Positions 33,733 to 40,925 of a stretch of DNA of 64,000 nucleotides are shown here, in pieces. The stretch's first letter is position 1. Each line of letters starts with the position of its first letter. A program made the position numbers and the translations under genes. Under the pieces are notes generated by a model. That model was not told where the DNA came from and did no database searches. It saw only the letters and a program-made list of their open reading frames with translations. Source of the stretch: a virus; IMG/VR virus record IMGVR_UViG_3300020084_000003, positions 186,001-250,000 of that record; one strand, 5' to 3'.

Positions 33733-34722
33733 TTATTTCTTTTTTACTAGATTTTGGAAATAATCTAGTTCTTCATCGTCATCATCATCTGAGATTGAAG
33801 AAGATTTATTAGAGGCTTTTGGCTCATCTTCTTCCTCATCAATATCTGAAAGATCAAATTTTGACTTTGAAGACTTCGGCTCTTTGCGCTCTTCTGTTTT
33901 ATTTTCTTCTTCATCGTCATCATCAAATGACAAGGAACGCTTTGAACCACCATTGCTTCTAACGTCTGATTTATTTCCTAGAACAATGTCTAGTCTTTCT
34001 TTAAGTTGCTCGTAGGTCTTGAATGACTCCGGTGCAATCAATTCAGAAAGATTGTGACGCTGGTTCCAGATTTCCTCAATTTCACTGTCGCTCTCTGCAA
34101 TAGGAGTTGTCTTTCTATCAAATTCAGAATCGTCATAGTTATTGAAACCTGCAACGTTCTTAATTCTTAGACGGAAATTAGCACCTTCCCAAAGATCAAA
34201 TGGGTTTACTGCTTCGTCGCCTTCATACTCTGGTTTAGACATTTTAGTAATTTTATCGAAAATCTTCTTGCCAAAGCGGAACATAAAGACTTTGCCTTCA
34301 TTTGAAGGATTGCCGGGGTCTTTGACGACCAAAATATTGGCAACGAAAGTTCTTTTCCTTTTTTGCTTTTCGCTAACAATTTTCTTATCTTCATCATTGC
34401 CAGAATTCCACAACTTATTATTAAGTTCTGAAACTGGATCAGGTTCGCCATTTAAAGTTGTTCTTGATTTTTCAATATACCACAATCCGGTCGGACCTTT
34501 GAAACCATGTTCAAAATAGTCAACTACGGATGGATCATTATCGGATTCAACATCACCTTGAAGGAATCGGATAATTGCAGAACCATTTTTATTAGCGTCT
34601 AGAGTTGGGGTCCAATATTTTCCCGCGTCTGGGTTCTTTGCGCTAGAGTTTACGCTGTCTAGTTGTTCAGCTAGTTTTTGTGCAGCTTTATCTCTGTTTT
34701 TCTTCATGTTCTTAAAGGACAT
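33733..34722 (-). CDS. 32: single-stranded DNA-binding protein gp32
   Basis: 329 residues. N-terminal basic region (residues 1-20, cooperative self-binding in T4), core OB-fold domain (about 30-235; KYWTPTLDANKNGSAIIRFL, YFEHGFKGPTGLWYIEKS), then a long Ser/Glu/Asp/Lys-rich linker and acidic tail (about 255-329), which in T4 binds partner proteins. The core has no cysteines at all, so the Zn-binding site of T4 gp32 is missing. AGGAG site; late octamer 76 bases upstream and a possible early promoter inside gp59. Confidence 0.93.
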   Translation of the reverse strand: MSFKNMKKNRDKAAQKLAEQLDSVNSSAKNPDAGKYWTPTLDANKNGSAIIRFLQGDVESDNDPSVVDYFEHGFKGPTGLWYIEKSRTTLNGEPDPVSELNNKLWNSGNDEDKKIVSEKQKRKRTFVANILVVKDPGNPSNEGKVFMFRFGKKIFDKITKMSKPEYEGDEAVNPFDLWEGANFRLRIKNVAGFNNYDDSEFDRKTTPIAESDSEIEEIWNQRHNLSELIAPESFKTYEQLKERLDIVLGNKSDVRSNGGSKRSLSFDDDDEEENKTEERKEPKSSKSKFDLSDIDEEEDEPKASNKSSSISDDDDDEELDYFQNLVKKK

Positions 34723-34797
34723 TCTATGTTCTCCTATTTTAATTCTATGTTTTCTATTTTTCTATGTAGCGATGCACATATATCTATGCATCATCAT

Positions 34798-34805
34798 TAT
34801 TTATA
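34798..34805 (-). promoter_or_regulatory. T4-type late promoter octamer for gp32
   Basis: TATAAATA in the 85-base gap between gp59 and gp32, 76 bases from the gp32 start. Confidence 0.65.
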
Positions 34806-34807
34806 CT

Positions 34808-35407
34808 TTAATCAAAGTAGTTTTCTAATGTGAGCATAATTTTATTTTTATCATACTTTAGGAACGGATGGTATTTTTCGGCCATCTTAATCACTTTCGG
34901 TGTTAACACCGGATCGGATATGGTATCAAGCCAGTAATGACCCACCTTTGATATATCCAATAATATTGAAAATGTCTCTAGAGATATCTTCTTAGACAAG
35001 TATAACGAAAGAACCAGAGGTTTGTTCCCGTTTGTTACGCGGAAATTGCTCTCGAATGAAACATCATTTAAATGTTTAATTTCAGATTGAAAGTTATACT
35101 CTATGGCACTGGTGATTTTCACCCATTGACGATAGACGGTCATGCCATCACTTTCGTCAACTATATCACCTATCCATTTTTGGGGATTTCTAGAAAGATT
35201 GGCAATTAAGATACCTTCATAGTCTCTCATCTTGCTCAATTTTACAAAACTAAATTTGTCTCTTCTAGTTTTAAACGAATCAAACTTCGCTCTTACTTTA
35301 CCGTTATACCTGAAAAAGTCGTAGTTGTCAAGAGTGAAGTGCTGCTTTAGTGCCACATAAGTTTGATATACTGAAAACGCCTGTTGATCGAAATCATCAT
35401 ATACCAT
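34808..35407 (-). CDS. 59: helicase loader gp59
   Basis: 199 residues, similar in length to T4 gp59 (217). It follows the family through its length: VYQTYVALKQHF, YDFFRYNGKV, KRRDKFSF-type centre (SFKTRRDKFSFVKLS), IANLSRNPQKWIGDI and VYRQWVKITSA. T4 gp59 loads gp41 helicase on gp32-coated DNA. Its neighbour on one side is gp32 and on the other the gp33-like gene, as in T4. Start overlaps the previous gene by 11 bases. Confidence 0.9.
   Translation of the reverse strand: MVYDDFDQQAFSVYQTYVALKQHFTLDNYDFFRYNGKVRAKFDSFKTRRDKFSFVKLSKMRDYEGILIANLSRNPQKWIGDIVDESDGMTVYRQWVKITSAIEYNFQSEIKHLNDVSFESNFRVTNGNKPLVLSLYLSKKISLETFSILLDISKVGHYWLDTISDPVLTPKVIKMAEKYHPFLKYDKNKIMLTLENYFD
35303..35331 (-). promoter_or_regulatory. 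internal sigma70-like promoter within gp59
   Basis: TTGACA (35326-35331), 17-base spacer, TATAAC (35303-35308). It is as good as the intergenic promoters and could give early gp32 transcription about 580 bases upstream of gp32; chance in coding sequence is possible. Confidence 0.45.
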
Positions 35408-35627
35408 TAGTCTCGCCTTTAATCATAAGAAGAATTTTAGCTTCTCTCTTAATCTTTTCTTTTAAAATTGGGCTTTTCTTTAGTATCTCACCGACGCTCT
35501 CAAGCTCTAAATTATTTTTTTCACAATAATCTACAATTGCATCCAAATAAGAATTTCCACCCTTTATTTGTCTTTCTATTTCTTTAATTATTGTATCCTG
35601 ATTTAATATTCTTCTCACAGTTTGCAT
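35397..35627 (-). CDS. 33: late-transcription coactivator gp33-like
   Basis: 76 residues, much shorter than T4 gp33 (112) but like the short versions in other T4-like phages: IERQIKGGNSYLDAIVDYCE, NNLELESVGEILKKSP, KIKREAK. In T4, gp33 joins the RNA polymerase beta flap to the sliding clamp and activates transcription from TATAAATA promoters with gp55. Place next to gp59 matches T4 order. The presence of TATAAATA octamers through the window supports the call. Overlaps the previous gene by 13 bases; its ribosome site is poor, so it is probably coupled. Confidence 0.75.
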   Translation of the reverse strand: MQTVRRILNQDTIIKEIERQIKGGNSYLDAIVDYCEKNNLELESVGEILKKSPILKEKIKREAKILLMIKGETNGI

Positions 35628-35821
35628 TCCTTTATTTTAAACACGTTATATGCCATACTGCTTATGAATACATTATCATTTGATTTGATCGGAGGTATGG
35701 TCAATCTTTCATCAAAAACACCATCAACAAATACATCCATGAATGTGCTTTCCCCGAAATTAAGCACATCTATTTTAATAATCTTTCCTTTAATTTCAGA
35801 CATATAAGTGTCTACTAGCAT
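35615..35821 (-). CDS. small hypothetical protein upstream of gp33
   Basis: 68 residues, beta-rich, one Cys near the end. GGAG five bases ahead of the ATG at 35821 (a second ATG at 35803 is possible). Function unknown. Confidence 0.6.
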   Translation of the reverse strand: MLVDTYMSEIKGKIIKIDVLNFGESTFMDVFVDGVFDERLTIPPIKSNDNVFISSMAYNVFKIKECKL

Positions 35822-35835
35822 GTTATCTCCTTCGG

Positions 35836-35854
35836 AAAGGGGAGAACCCCCTTT
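35836..35854 (-). terminator. hairpin after 35856-36188 gene
   Basis: Stem AAAGGGG / CCCCTTT with a 4-5 base loop, directly after the stop codon, overlapping the ribosome site of the next gene. Confidence 0.5.
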
Positions 35855-35855
35855 C

Positions 35856-36188
35856 TTATCTTTTATTTTTTATAAATTCGTATAGCTTGTTAGCAGTATT
35901 TATAACATCATCCTCATCATATCCTTGTTTAGACGCAGTTTCCGCAATATTACTTGTAACAGAATTTGAATTTATTGAAAATGGTGTGGCGTTGTAACCC
36001 ACAGAAGACGCTGATATAGTTCTATTTGTAGCCAATTTTCCGCCTTCAATAACATTATTCTCTACTATAATATCGGACGCCAACTTTGCGGCGTCCAACT
36101 TGTTGTCTTCTTTTGATTGAAGAATGGTTTGTGCTAACTTTAGGACTTCCAATCTAATTTGGAATGGTGAACTATCTGTATTACTCAT
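35856..36188 (-). CDS. conserved small phage protein
   Basis: 110 residues from the ATG at 36188, 8 bases inside the end of the vWA gene. N-terminal helix SPFQIRLEVLKLAQTIL resembles small conserved proteins of T4-like phages; the middle is Asn/Ser/Thr-rich and the C-terminus helical (DVINTANKLYEFI). Function unknown. Confidence 0.65.
   Translation of the reverse strand: MSNTDSSPFQIRLEVLKLAQTILQSKEDNKLDAAKLASDIIVENNVIEGGKLATNRTISASSVGYNATPFSINSNSVTSNIAETASKQGYDEDDVINTANKLYEFIKNKR
35897..35904 (-). promoter_or_regulatory. possible late octamer inside the 35856-36188 gene
   Basis: TATAAATA within coding sequence (codons for INTA), 76 bases ahead of the start at 35821. Could serve gp33/gp59 late, or be chance. 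Confidence 0.35.
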
Positions 36189-37011
36189 CTTTTTTACTTC
36201 CCATTGCGCTTGCTCTTTCCTCATCAGTAAAAGCAGTTTTAGCATAAGCTTCTGTTAAAGAAGCACTTGAACCGCTAACCATCTCAGCTTTAAGGCTATT
36301 AACCATACGTGTCGCGGCCATGCTGGTAGCAGTAACGCCAGCAGAATCATGCGCGTATTGAATGGTGTTATTTACATTAAAACCTAATTGTGATCCAACT
36401 GAAAATGCATCAATGTTTGCCCCCATGAACATAAATGCCCAATTGGATTCATTACATTTAGAATACATTTTTTGGATATCTGCCATACTAAATGTTTTTG
36501 AAGCATTTTCAAGACCATCTGTGATTATTGTTATGATAACACTTGGTCTTTCTTTCTTCTTGGCAGAAGCCAGTTTTTGATTTACTGTAGCAATAACAGA
36601 ACCCATACCATCATATAGATTAGTCATACCGATTGGGTTATAATCTTCATTGGTAATTTCTCTTACTTCTTCAACATTGACATTATCTCTTATAGCCTTG
36701 ACGTGATTTCCGTCAAAGGTGTAAACTGATATAAATGTTTTAATGTTATTTGTCTTGGCGTCTTCTCTTTGAGATGCTATAAACTCGTTTGCAGAAGAAA
36801 CGGTTGTATCTCTCAATCTTCCCATAGACCCTGATTCGTCTATCAATAGAACTACGTGAGCGCCATTCTTACCAGCTTTTTTTGCTTTAAAAGCTTCGCC
36901 AATTTGACCTAGCGGTTTTTGCACTGGCATGTAAGTTGTAGGAATAGTCAATTTGCCCCACTGGTAATTTGCATTTAATGGCGGCAATGCGTTTGGATCG
37001 TATAATGACAT
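36181..37011 (-). CDS. von Willebrand factor A domain protein
   Basis: 276 residues from the ATG at 37011 (GGAG upstream; a longer frame extends into the promoter). A vWA domain at about 50-230: MIDAS motif DESGS (58-62), the TNLYDG threonine and the ITDGLEN aspartate are all present, so it should bind a divalent metal and a partner protein. No membrane segment or AAA partner next to it, although an AAA+ ATPase and a coiled-coil protein are coded at 0.9-4.7 kb. vWA proteins often pair with AAA+ ATPases. It has an overlapping early/late promoter. Confidence 0.88.
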   Translation of the reverse strand: MSLYDPNALPPLNANYQWGKLTIPTTYMPVQKPLGQIGEAFKAKKAGKNGAHVVLLIDESGSMGRLRDTTVSSANEFIASQREDAKTNNIKTFISVYTFDGNHVKAIRDNVNVEEVREITNEDYNPIGMTNLYDGMGSVIATVNQKLASAKKKERPSVIITIITDGLENASKTFSMADIQKMYSKCNESNWAFMFMGANIDAFSVGSQLGFNVNNTIQYAHDSAGVTATSMAATRMVNSLKAEMVSGSSASLTEAYAKTAFTDEERASAMGSKKDE

Positions 37012-37064
37012 GTTATGTCTCCTATGTGTTGTGATGTGTGTGATGCAACGGATGCTGCATTTTT

Positions 37065-37072
37065 TATTTATA
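37065..37072 (-). promoter_or_regulatory. T4-type late octamer for vWA gene
   Basis: TATAAATA on the minus strand, 54 bases ahead of the vWA start, sharing bases with the -10 of a sigma70-like promoter. Confidence 0.6.
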
Positions 37073-37095
37073 CCACATAACAACGCATAAGTCAA
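37067..37095 (-). promoter_or_regulatory. sigma70-like promoter for vWA gene
   Basis: TTGACT (37090-37095), 17-base spacer, TATAAA (37067-37072). The -10 box is the same DNA as the late octamer, so one site may serve both phases. Confidence 0.68.
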
Positions 37096-37105
37096 GCAAA
37101 AGTTC

Positions 37106-37113
37106 TATAAATA
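37106..37113 (+). promoter_or_regulatory. T4-type late octamer, plus strand, for homing gene
   Basis: TATAAATA on the plus strand, 31 bases ahead of the ATG at 37144, the same spacing as for the fibre genes. Confidence 0.68.
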
Positions 37114-37143
37114 AAGTTACACATTAACATCAAGGATTTTAAC

Positions 37144-37869
37144 ATGACAACTTATTACGTATATAGAATTACCAATAATAAACCGAATAGCATTCCAAAA
37201 TACTACTACGGTTTCAGAAAATGCAACACAAGCCCATCATTAGATACAAAATATATGGGAAGTTCTAAATATCTCAAACAAGACATAAAGAACATTGGCA
37301 TAGAATATTTCTCAAAGAAAATAATAAAAACATTTAATAATAAAGAATCTGCGATTGACTACGAAATCATGTTGCATCTAAAATTTAATGTTGATAAAAA
37401 CGTCATGTTTTATAACAGATGTAAAGCGAATAAATTTGGGTATAAATGCACAGGAGATGTTCTTAAAGGTAAAAGTTATACCGACATACACGGCGAAGAA
37501 AAAGCCATTAAATTAAAAGAAGAAAGATCAAGAAAAATTAAAGAAATCTCTTCTAACCGTAATTATATAGGCGATAAAAATCCAAATTATGGCAATAAAT
37601 GGAGTGAAGCCATGAAAGAAAAAATGTCAGAAATGAAATCGGGTCAAAATAATCCTATATATGGCAAAATCATAATAAATAACGGTATAAAAGAAAAAAG
37701 AATATCTAAAGATTCAAATATTCCAGAAGATTATGTTATAGGCAGAATCAGAAAAGATGTTTCTGGTATAGTAGAAGATTTTTTGAATTCTGGTCTTAGT
37801 AGAAAAGAATTTTCATTATTAAGAAACATAAACTACAACACTCTAAAGAAATATTTAAAGGGGGTTTAA
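37144..37869 (+). CDS. GIY-YIG homing endonuclease
   Basis: 241 residues and the only supported plus-strand gene. N-terminal GIY-YIG-type nuclease (about 1-95; TYYVYRITN, PKYYYGFRK, YEIMLHLKFN with the catalytic Glu). Then two NUMOD3-type DNA-binding motifs (GDKNPNYGNKWSEAMKEKM and SGQNNPIYGK, about 145-185), and a C-terminal helix-turn-helix-like end. It resembles T4 Seg-type free-standing homing enzymes. Its orientation, late octamer and palindromic terminator mark it as an insert between the vWA and RNase H-like genes. Confidence 0.88.
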   Translation: MTTYYVYRITNNKPNSIPKYYYGFRKCNTSPSLDTKYMGSSKYLKQDIKNIGIEYFSKKIIKTFNNKESAIDYEIMLHLKFNVDKNVMFYNRCKANKFGYKCTGDVLKGKSYTDIHGEEKAIKLKEERSRKIKEISSNRNYIGDKNPNYGNKWSEAMKEKMSEMKSGQNNPIYGKIIINNGIKEKRISKDSNIPEDYVIGRIRKDVSGIVEDFLNSGLSRKEFSLLRNINYNTLKKYLKGV

Positions 37870-37881
37870 ACCCCCTTTAAA
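37854..37881. terminator. bidirectional terminator, perfect 28-base palindrome
   Basis: TTTAAAGGGGGTTT followed by its exact reverse complement. It contains the stop codons of both converging genes and has T-rich flanks on each strand, so it can terminate transcription from either side. Confidence 0.88.
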
Positions 37882-38356
37882 CGAATTCACTAGATTTATT
37901 TGCAACTCTATCCGCACCAAATGATGCAGCAAATGCATCTGGTTTTAATTTAGGAGAAATTCCTGTTACACCCAAAATATATCCCGCAGCTTGTGAAGCA
38001 ACGCAATTTGAACCATTCATAGGGTCTGTAGATATATCACAATGAATCTCTACATCAAATTCATCAATGAACCCTACCAATTGTGTATATAGTTCGCAAA
38101 CTTTTTGGACTTCATTCATAAGTCTAATGCTTGGTCTATTCTTCTTAACATCATAATCAGCTTCTACTGATCTGTTAGAGAATACTCTACATCCGTGTCT
38201 TCCATTAATGTGAACAACACATACGGTCGCATACTTGGCAAACCATCTTCCATCCTTCTTAAAGCGAACAGAATCACATCCTAAGTAAATTTTTGTGTCT
38301 GGACCCACAGTTAATAGTAAGTCTACTAATTCTTCGATTTGTGATTGGGTGAACAT
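37877..38356 (-). CDS. RNase H-like protein, YkuK/DUF458 family
   Basis: 159 residues. An RNase H-fold core: IYLGCDSVR (first acid), EIHCDISTDP and a C-terminal KPDAFAASFGADRVA, matching the YkuK family. Relatives are described only as predicted nucleases. AAGGA site. It might remove RNA primers in place of T4 RNase H, but this is inference. Confidence 0.78.
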   Translation of the reverse strand: MFTQSQIEELVDLLLTVGPDTKIYLGCDSVRFKKDGRWFAKYATVCVVHINGRHGCRVFSNRSVEADYDVKKNRPSIRLMNEVQKVCELYTQLVGFIDEFDVEIHCDISTDPMNGSNCVASQAAGYILGVTGISPKLKPDAFAASFGADRVANKSSEFV

Positions 38357-38373
38357 GTCATTTTCCTTCTATA

Positions 38374-39072
38374 TCATTTTACTATCTTAAACCTTTTCTC
38401 TTTGTCAAGTTCTTTTTGAACAAGAGCCTCGATTTCCTTAGCTTGTTTTTCAATACCTTGAATTATTGCATTCCAAGTCTCTATTCTCGGAGCATCTGGA
38501 TTTGCAGTGACATAGTAAACCAAATTACCATAAATTCTCAGCAAATTCTGATGGACCTTGAATAGTATGTTTTTGTCAACTTCAATTTCATAGAGGTTTT
38601 CTATTTCATCCATCAAGTTGACAAAATTTTGCTTACGCTTATTGTTGTCAGCAAAACCGTATAGGTCTAATAGAACTAATTCTTGTCCTTCATTAGACAT
38701 TGGTGCATGATTTATAGTTGTTAAAATATAATCTGCAACTTTCTCAGGCTGGATCACACCGAACGGCATGAATACCTTTTCTGGAATTGCAGAAAGATTG
38801 CCGATGACATTTTTAACAACACCATAAAAATCATATGCACTTCTAATTTCTTTATTATCTTCCTTGTCATAAACAATGTCATGGAAAAGAATTGCAACAT
38901 CCAAATTAATATCATAAGGAATTTTCAATTCTTGAGCGTAACTATACAAGTCTACAATGTGCTGCATGTTGTGATATGTGCGGCCTGTAGGGTTCATGTA
39001 TTTCATTGCTGCGTGATTCCATATACCATCTTTATTTAGTTTAGTCCAAGGTATATTGTCAATTATTTTCAT
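38374..39072 (-). CDS. HD-domain phosphohydrolase
   Basis: 232 residues. The metal-site residues occur as YHNMQHIVDLY, then LFHDIVYD (the HD pair), with a further Asp in the C-terminal half (LDLYGFADN). It matches the stand-alone predicted HD phosphohydrolases; substrates in the superfamily include nucleotides and cyclic dinucleotides. Starts at an ATGA overlap. Substrate unknown. Confidence 0.82.
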   Translation of the reverse strand: MKIIDNIPWTKLNKDGIWNHAAMKYMNPTGRTYHNMQHIVDLYSYAQELKIPYDINLDVAILFHDIVYDKEDNKEIRSAYDFYGVVKNVIGNLSAIPEKVFMPFGVIQPEKVADYILTTINHAPMSNEGQELVLLDLYGFADNNKRKQNFVNLMDEIENLYEIEVDKNILFKVHQNLLRIYGNLVYYVTANPDAPRIETWNAIIQGIEKQAKEIEALVQKELDKEKRFKIVK

Positions 39073-39359
39073 TTTTTACTCTTTTCATAATCAGCTATAA
39101 AACTCTTTAGTTTCTCTACATTTTTATCGTTTAGTAATACTTCTGTGTAATCATGTTGGCTGTCACCAATGACAAATATGTAACGCAAACCGTTTATAAT
39201 ACGTTTCCAAAAAGGTAGATAGGGATTTTTGGAAACTCCTATTGAAAACATAGGATAGTCTTCATCGTCTTCTTTTACCAGAATAATATTATGCTCCATT
39301 GAATGACAATCACATATCATAACAACGGAATAGTCATCATACTGCATCTTTTTGCTCAT
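39069..39359 (-). CDS. hypothetical phage protein
   Basis: 96 residues, with CDCHSMEH near residue 15 and a central hydrophobic segment (LPFWKRIINGLRYIFVI), then an acidic/basic helical end. Similar short proteins are widespread in phages, without known function. An ATG four codons later (MQYDD) is an alternative start. Confidence 0.65.
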   Translation of the reverse strand: MSKKMQYDDYSVVMICDCHSMEHNIILVKEDDEDYPMFSIGVSKNPYLPFWKRIINGLRYIFVIGDSQHDYTEVLLNDKNVEKLKSFIADYEKSKK

Positions 39360-39564
39360 TCTTATTCATCCATCTTTCAATAACTTCATCAAATTGATCG
39401 CCTTCCAAATCTTCCAGTAGACGGAAAACATTTGGGTCGTGCTGCTTAGTAAACAACTGAGTTCTAGTAACCCCATTTATAGAAGACAAGTCTACATAAT
39501 TATTATAATCCAAAACATGAGTTCTATAAATGCTCAATGCTATATTTTCTGCATTTTTTTCCAT
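39337..39564 (-). CDS. hypothetical protein
   Basis: 75 residues, soluble, helical, acidic; no motif recognised. It overlaps the next gene by 23 bases and follows the DUF4326 gene closely. Confidence 0.55.
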   Translation of the reverse strand: MEKNAENIALSIYRTHVLDYNNYVDLSSINGVTRTQLFTKQHDPNVFRLLEDLEGDQFDEVIERWMNKNEQKDAV

Positions 39565-39570
39565 ATTAGT

Positions 39571-39852
39571 CTATCCAAACAATCTATTCTCATTTAATAT
39601 TCTTGCGTAAACATCGCCATGACACAGCTTTGGTTTGCACCAACATGCCAGTGTCTTATCTTGAAGTTCTGCTAGAACACTATCATACAACTCAGGGGTT
39701 GTCAAGAGATAGTTTTCGAATTTTTTCAAAACTAATTCTCTGTCATTATTGAAATCTATCAACTTAAATGGATTTCCCCATTTTGTAGTTCTGTCTATCA
39801 AAACAACATTATCATACAAATGTCTATGTTTTACATGTATAACTCTAATCAT
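39571..39852 (-). CDS. DUF4326 family protein
   Basis: 93 residues. The family hallmark ACWCKPKLCHGDV is at about residues 68-80, and TKWGNPFKL near residue 24 fits. The Cys/His set may bind zinc. Starts at an ATGA overlap with the thymidine kinase stop. Biochemical role unknown. Confidence 0.83.
   Translation of the reverse strand: MIRVIHVKHRHLYDNVVLIDRTTKWGNPFKLIDFNNDRELVLKKFENYLLTTPELYDSVLAELQDKTLACWCKPKLCHGDVYARILNENRLFG
39677..39705 (-). promoter_or_regulatory. weak possible promoter inside DUF4326 gene
   Basis: TTGACA (39700-39705), 17-base spacer, TAGTGT (39677-39682). Possible, but within coding sequence and with a poor -10. Confidence 0.28.
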
Positions 39853-40412
39853 AAGTTGTCATACCATTCTTTCCAAGTCTTTCTGGAAACAGAAGAATAT
39901 TTCTCTTCAAATCCTACATCCGCGTCTGTGTTGTCCAAGTCTGTATGTTTGATATGGAAGAATGCGGATGCACCTTTCTCTATATTGCATAGATTTTCTA
40001 TGGGATGTAATTCATCTGCGATCTTCATTAGCTCACCAGAACCTTCAAAAAATTCGCCTCTCCAATCAATTCTTAGACCAAAACACATTACCGATATGTT
40101 CCAATTATCAACCAAAAATGCCAAGTCCCATATTTGTTCTTTGGTAAAGAATTGTGCTTCATCGCAAAGAATATAATCGGGTTTCTTCTTCCTAGATTTC
40201 AATACTTTATCACTAATCTTTTCATCTGATTTCAGAGAAATGCAATCCACCGATAGCCCAAGTCTAGTTTCTATTTTGTTTGATCTTGTATCTATCGCAG
40301 GCTTCACTGCGACAACATTAAATCCTCTTTCTTTTAACATGTAATGCTTTGTTATCAAAGAAAGAGATTTGCCACTATTCATAGAGGCGTAGTAAAAAGA
40401 TAATTTTGCCAT
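39849..40412 (-). CDS. tk: thymidine kinase
   Basis: 187 residues. Salvages thymidine to dTMP. P-loop YASMNSGKS (about 8-16), Walker B-like YILCDEAQFF, and the lasso segment FFHIKHTD. The usual zinc-ribbon cysteines are mostly missing (only CNIE near residue 142), so the lasso domain may lack structural zinc. Two bases after the Nudix gene stop. It completes dTTP supply together with thyA and nrd genes. Confidence 0.92.
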   Translation of the reverse strand: MAKLSFYYASMNSGKSLSLITKHYMLKERGFNVVAVKPAIDTRSNKIETRLGLSVDCISLKSDEKISDKVLKSRKKKPDYILCDEAQFFTKEQIWDLAFLVDNWNISVMCFGLRIDWRGEFFEGSGELMKIADELHPIENLCNIEKGASAFFHIKHTDLDNTDADVGFEEKYSSVSRKTWKEWYDNL

Positions 40413-40414
40413 TT

Positions 40415-40813
40415 TCAGTCCATAATAAGAGGGATGATGTATTTAAGATTAGAAACACATCTTTCCCAATCTATGTTTTCCAAATCTACTATGAAAAGTT
40501 CTTCTGCGTTCGGATCATCAGAAGTGAAAATTATACTGTCGTAAAAATCTTCATCTACATTAGTAAAGAATATATGTAGTATTGCATTCGGATATTTTAT
40601 AACGGCAAACTCATACCACTCAATATCTCTAGAATCACCAGTTTCTTCAAGGTATTCCCTGCACATTGCTCTTTTTGGTGTCAAGTCTATAGGTTCAATT
40701 TTACCACCCAATCCATTGAGCTTGTTTTCTAAGTATTTTCCGCCTCGATTTTTCTTTTGCAGCAGTATTTTGTTCCCCTTTAAGAAGACAAATCCTAAAA
40801 CATATTCCTTCAT
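40415..40813 (-). CDS. Nudix hydrolase
   Basis: 132 residues, MutT-like. Nudix box: GGKIEPIDLTPKRAMC then REYLEETG; the catalytic REXXEE end is intact but the first Glu of the motif is replaced (IEPID with a one-residue insertion). Likely acts on a nucleotide diphosphate derivative; substrate unknown. GGAG site, own promoter at 40846-40874. Confidence 0.87.
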   Translation of the reverse strand: MKEYVLGFVFLKGNKILLQKKNRGGKYLENKLNGLGGKIEPIDLTPKRAMCREYLEETGDSRDIEWYEFAVIKYPNAILHIFFTNVDEDFYDSIIFTSDDPNAEELFIVDLENIDWERCVSNLKYIIPLIMD

Positions 40814-40845
40814 GTTCGAACTCCATAATATTTCATATGATTTGG

Positions 40846-40874
40846 ATCATACCATAGCAGATTGCCGTAGTCAA
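40846..40874 (-). promoter_or_regulatory. sigma70-like promoter for Nudix/tk genes
   Basis: TTGACT (40869-40874), 17-base spacer, TATGAT (40846-40851). Confidence 0.65.
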
Positions 40875-40894
40875 GCTTGATGATTTTTAAAATA

Positions 40895-40921
40895 AAAATG
40901 GTGGGCATTGCCCACCATTTT
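40895..40921 (-). terminator. terminator at end of the fibre cluster
   Basis: Perfect 12-bp stem (AAAATGGTGGGC / GCCCACCATTTT) with a 3-base loop, just after the 40926 stop; the downstream arm ends in TTTT followed by TATTTTAA. It isolates the 22-kb fibre cluster from the Nudix promoter. Confidence 0.85.
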
Positions 40922-40925
40922 CTTC

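Noticed and set aside
38380-38408. TTGACA inside the HD gene as a promoter for the RNase H-like gene
   Set aside because: No acceptable -10 box at 16-18 bases; the best is at 19.
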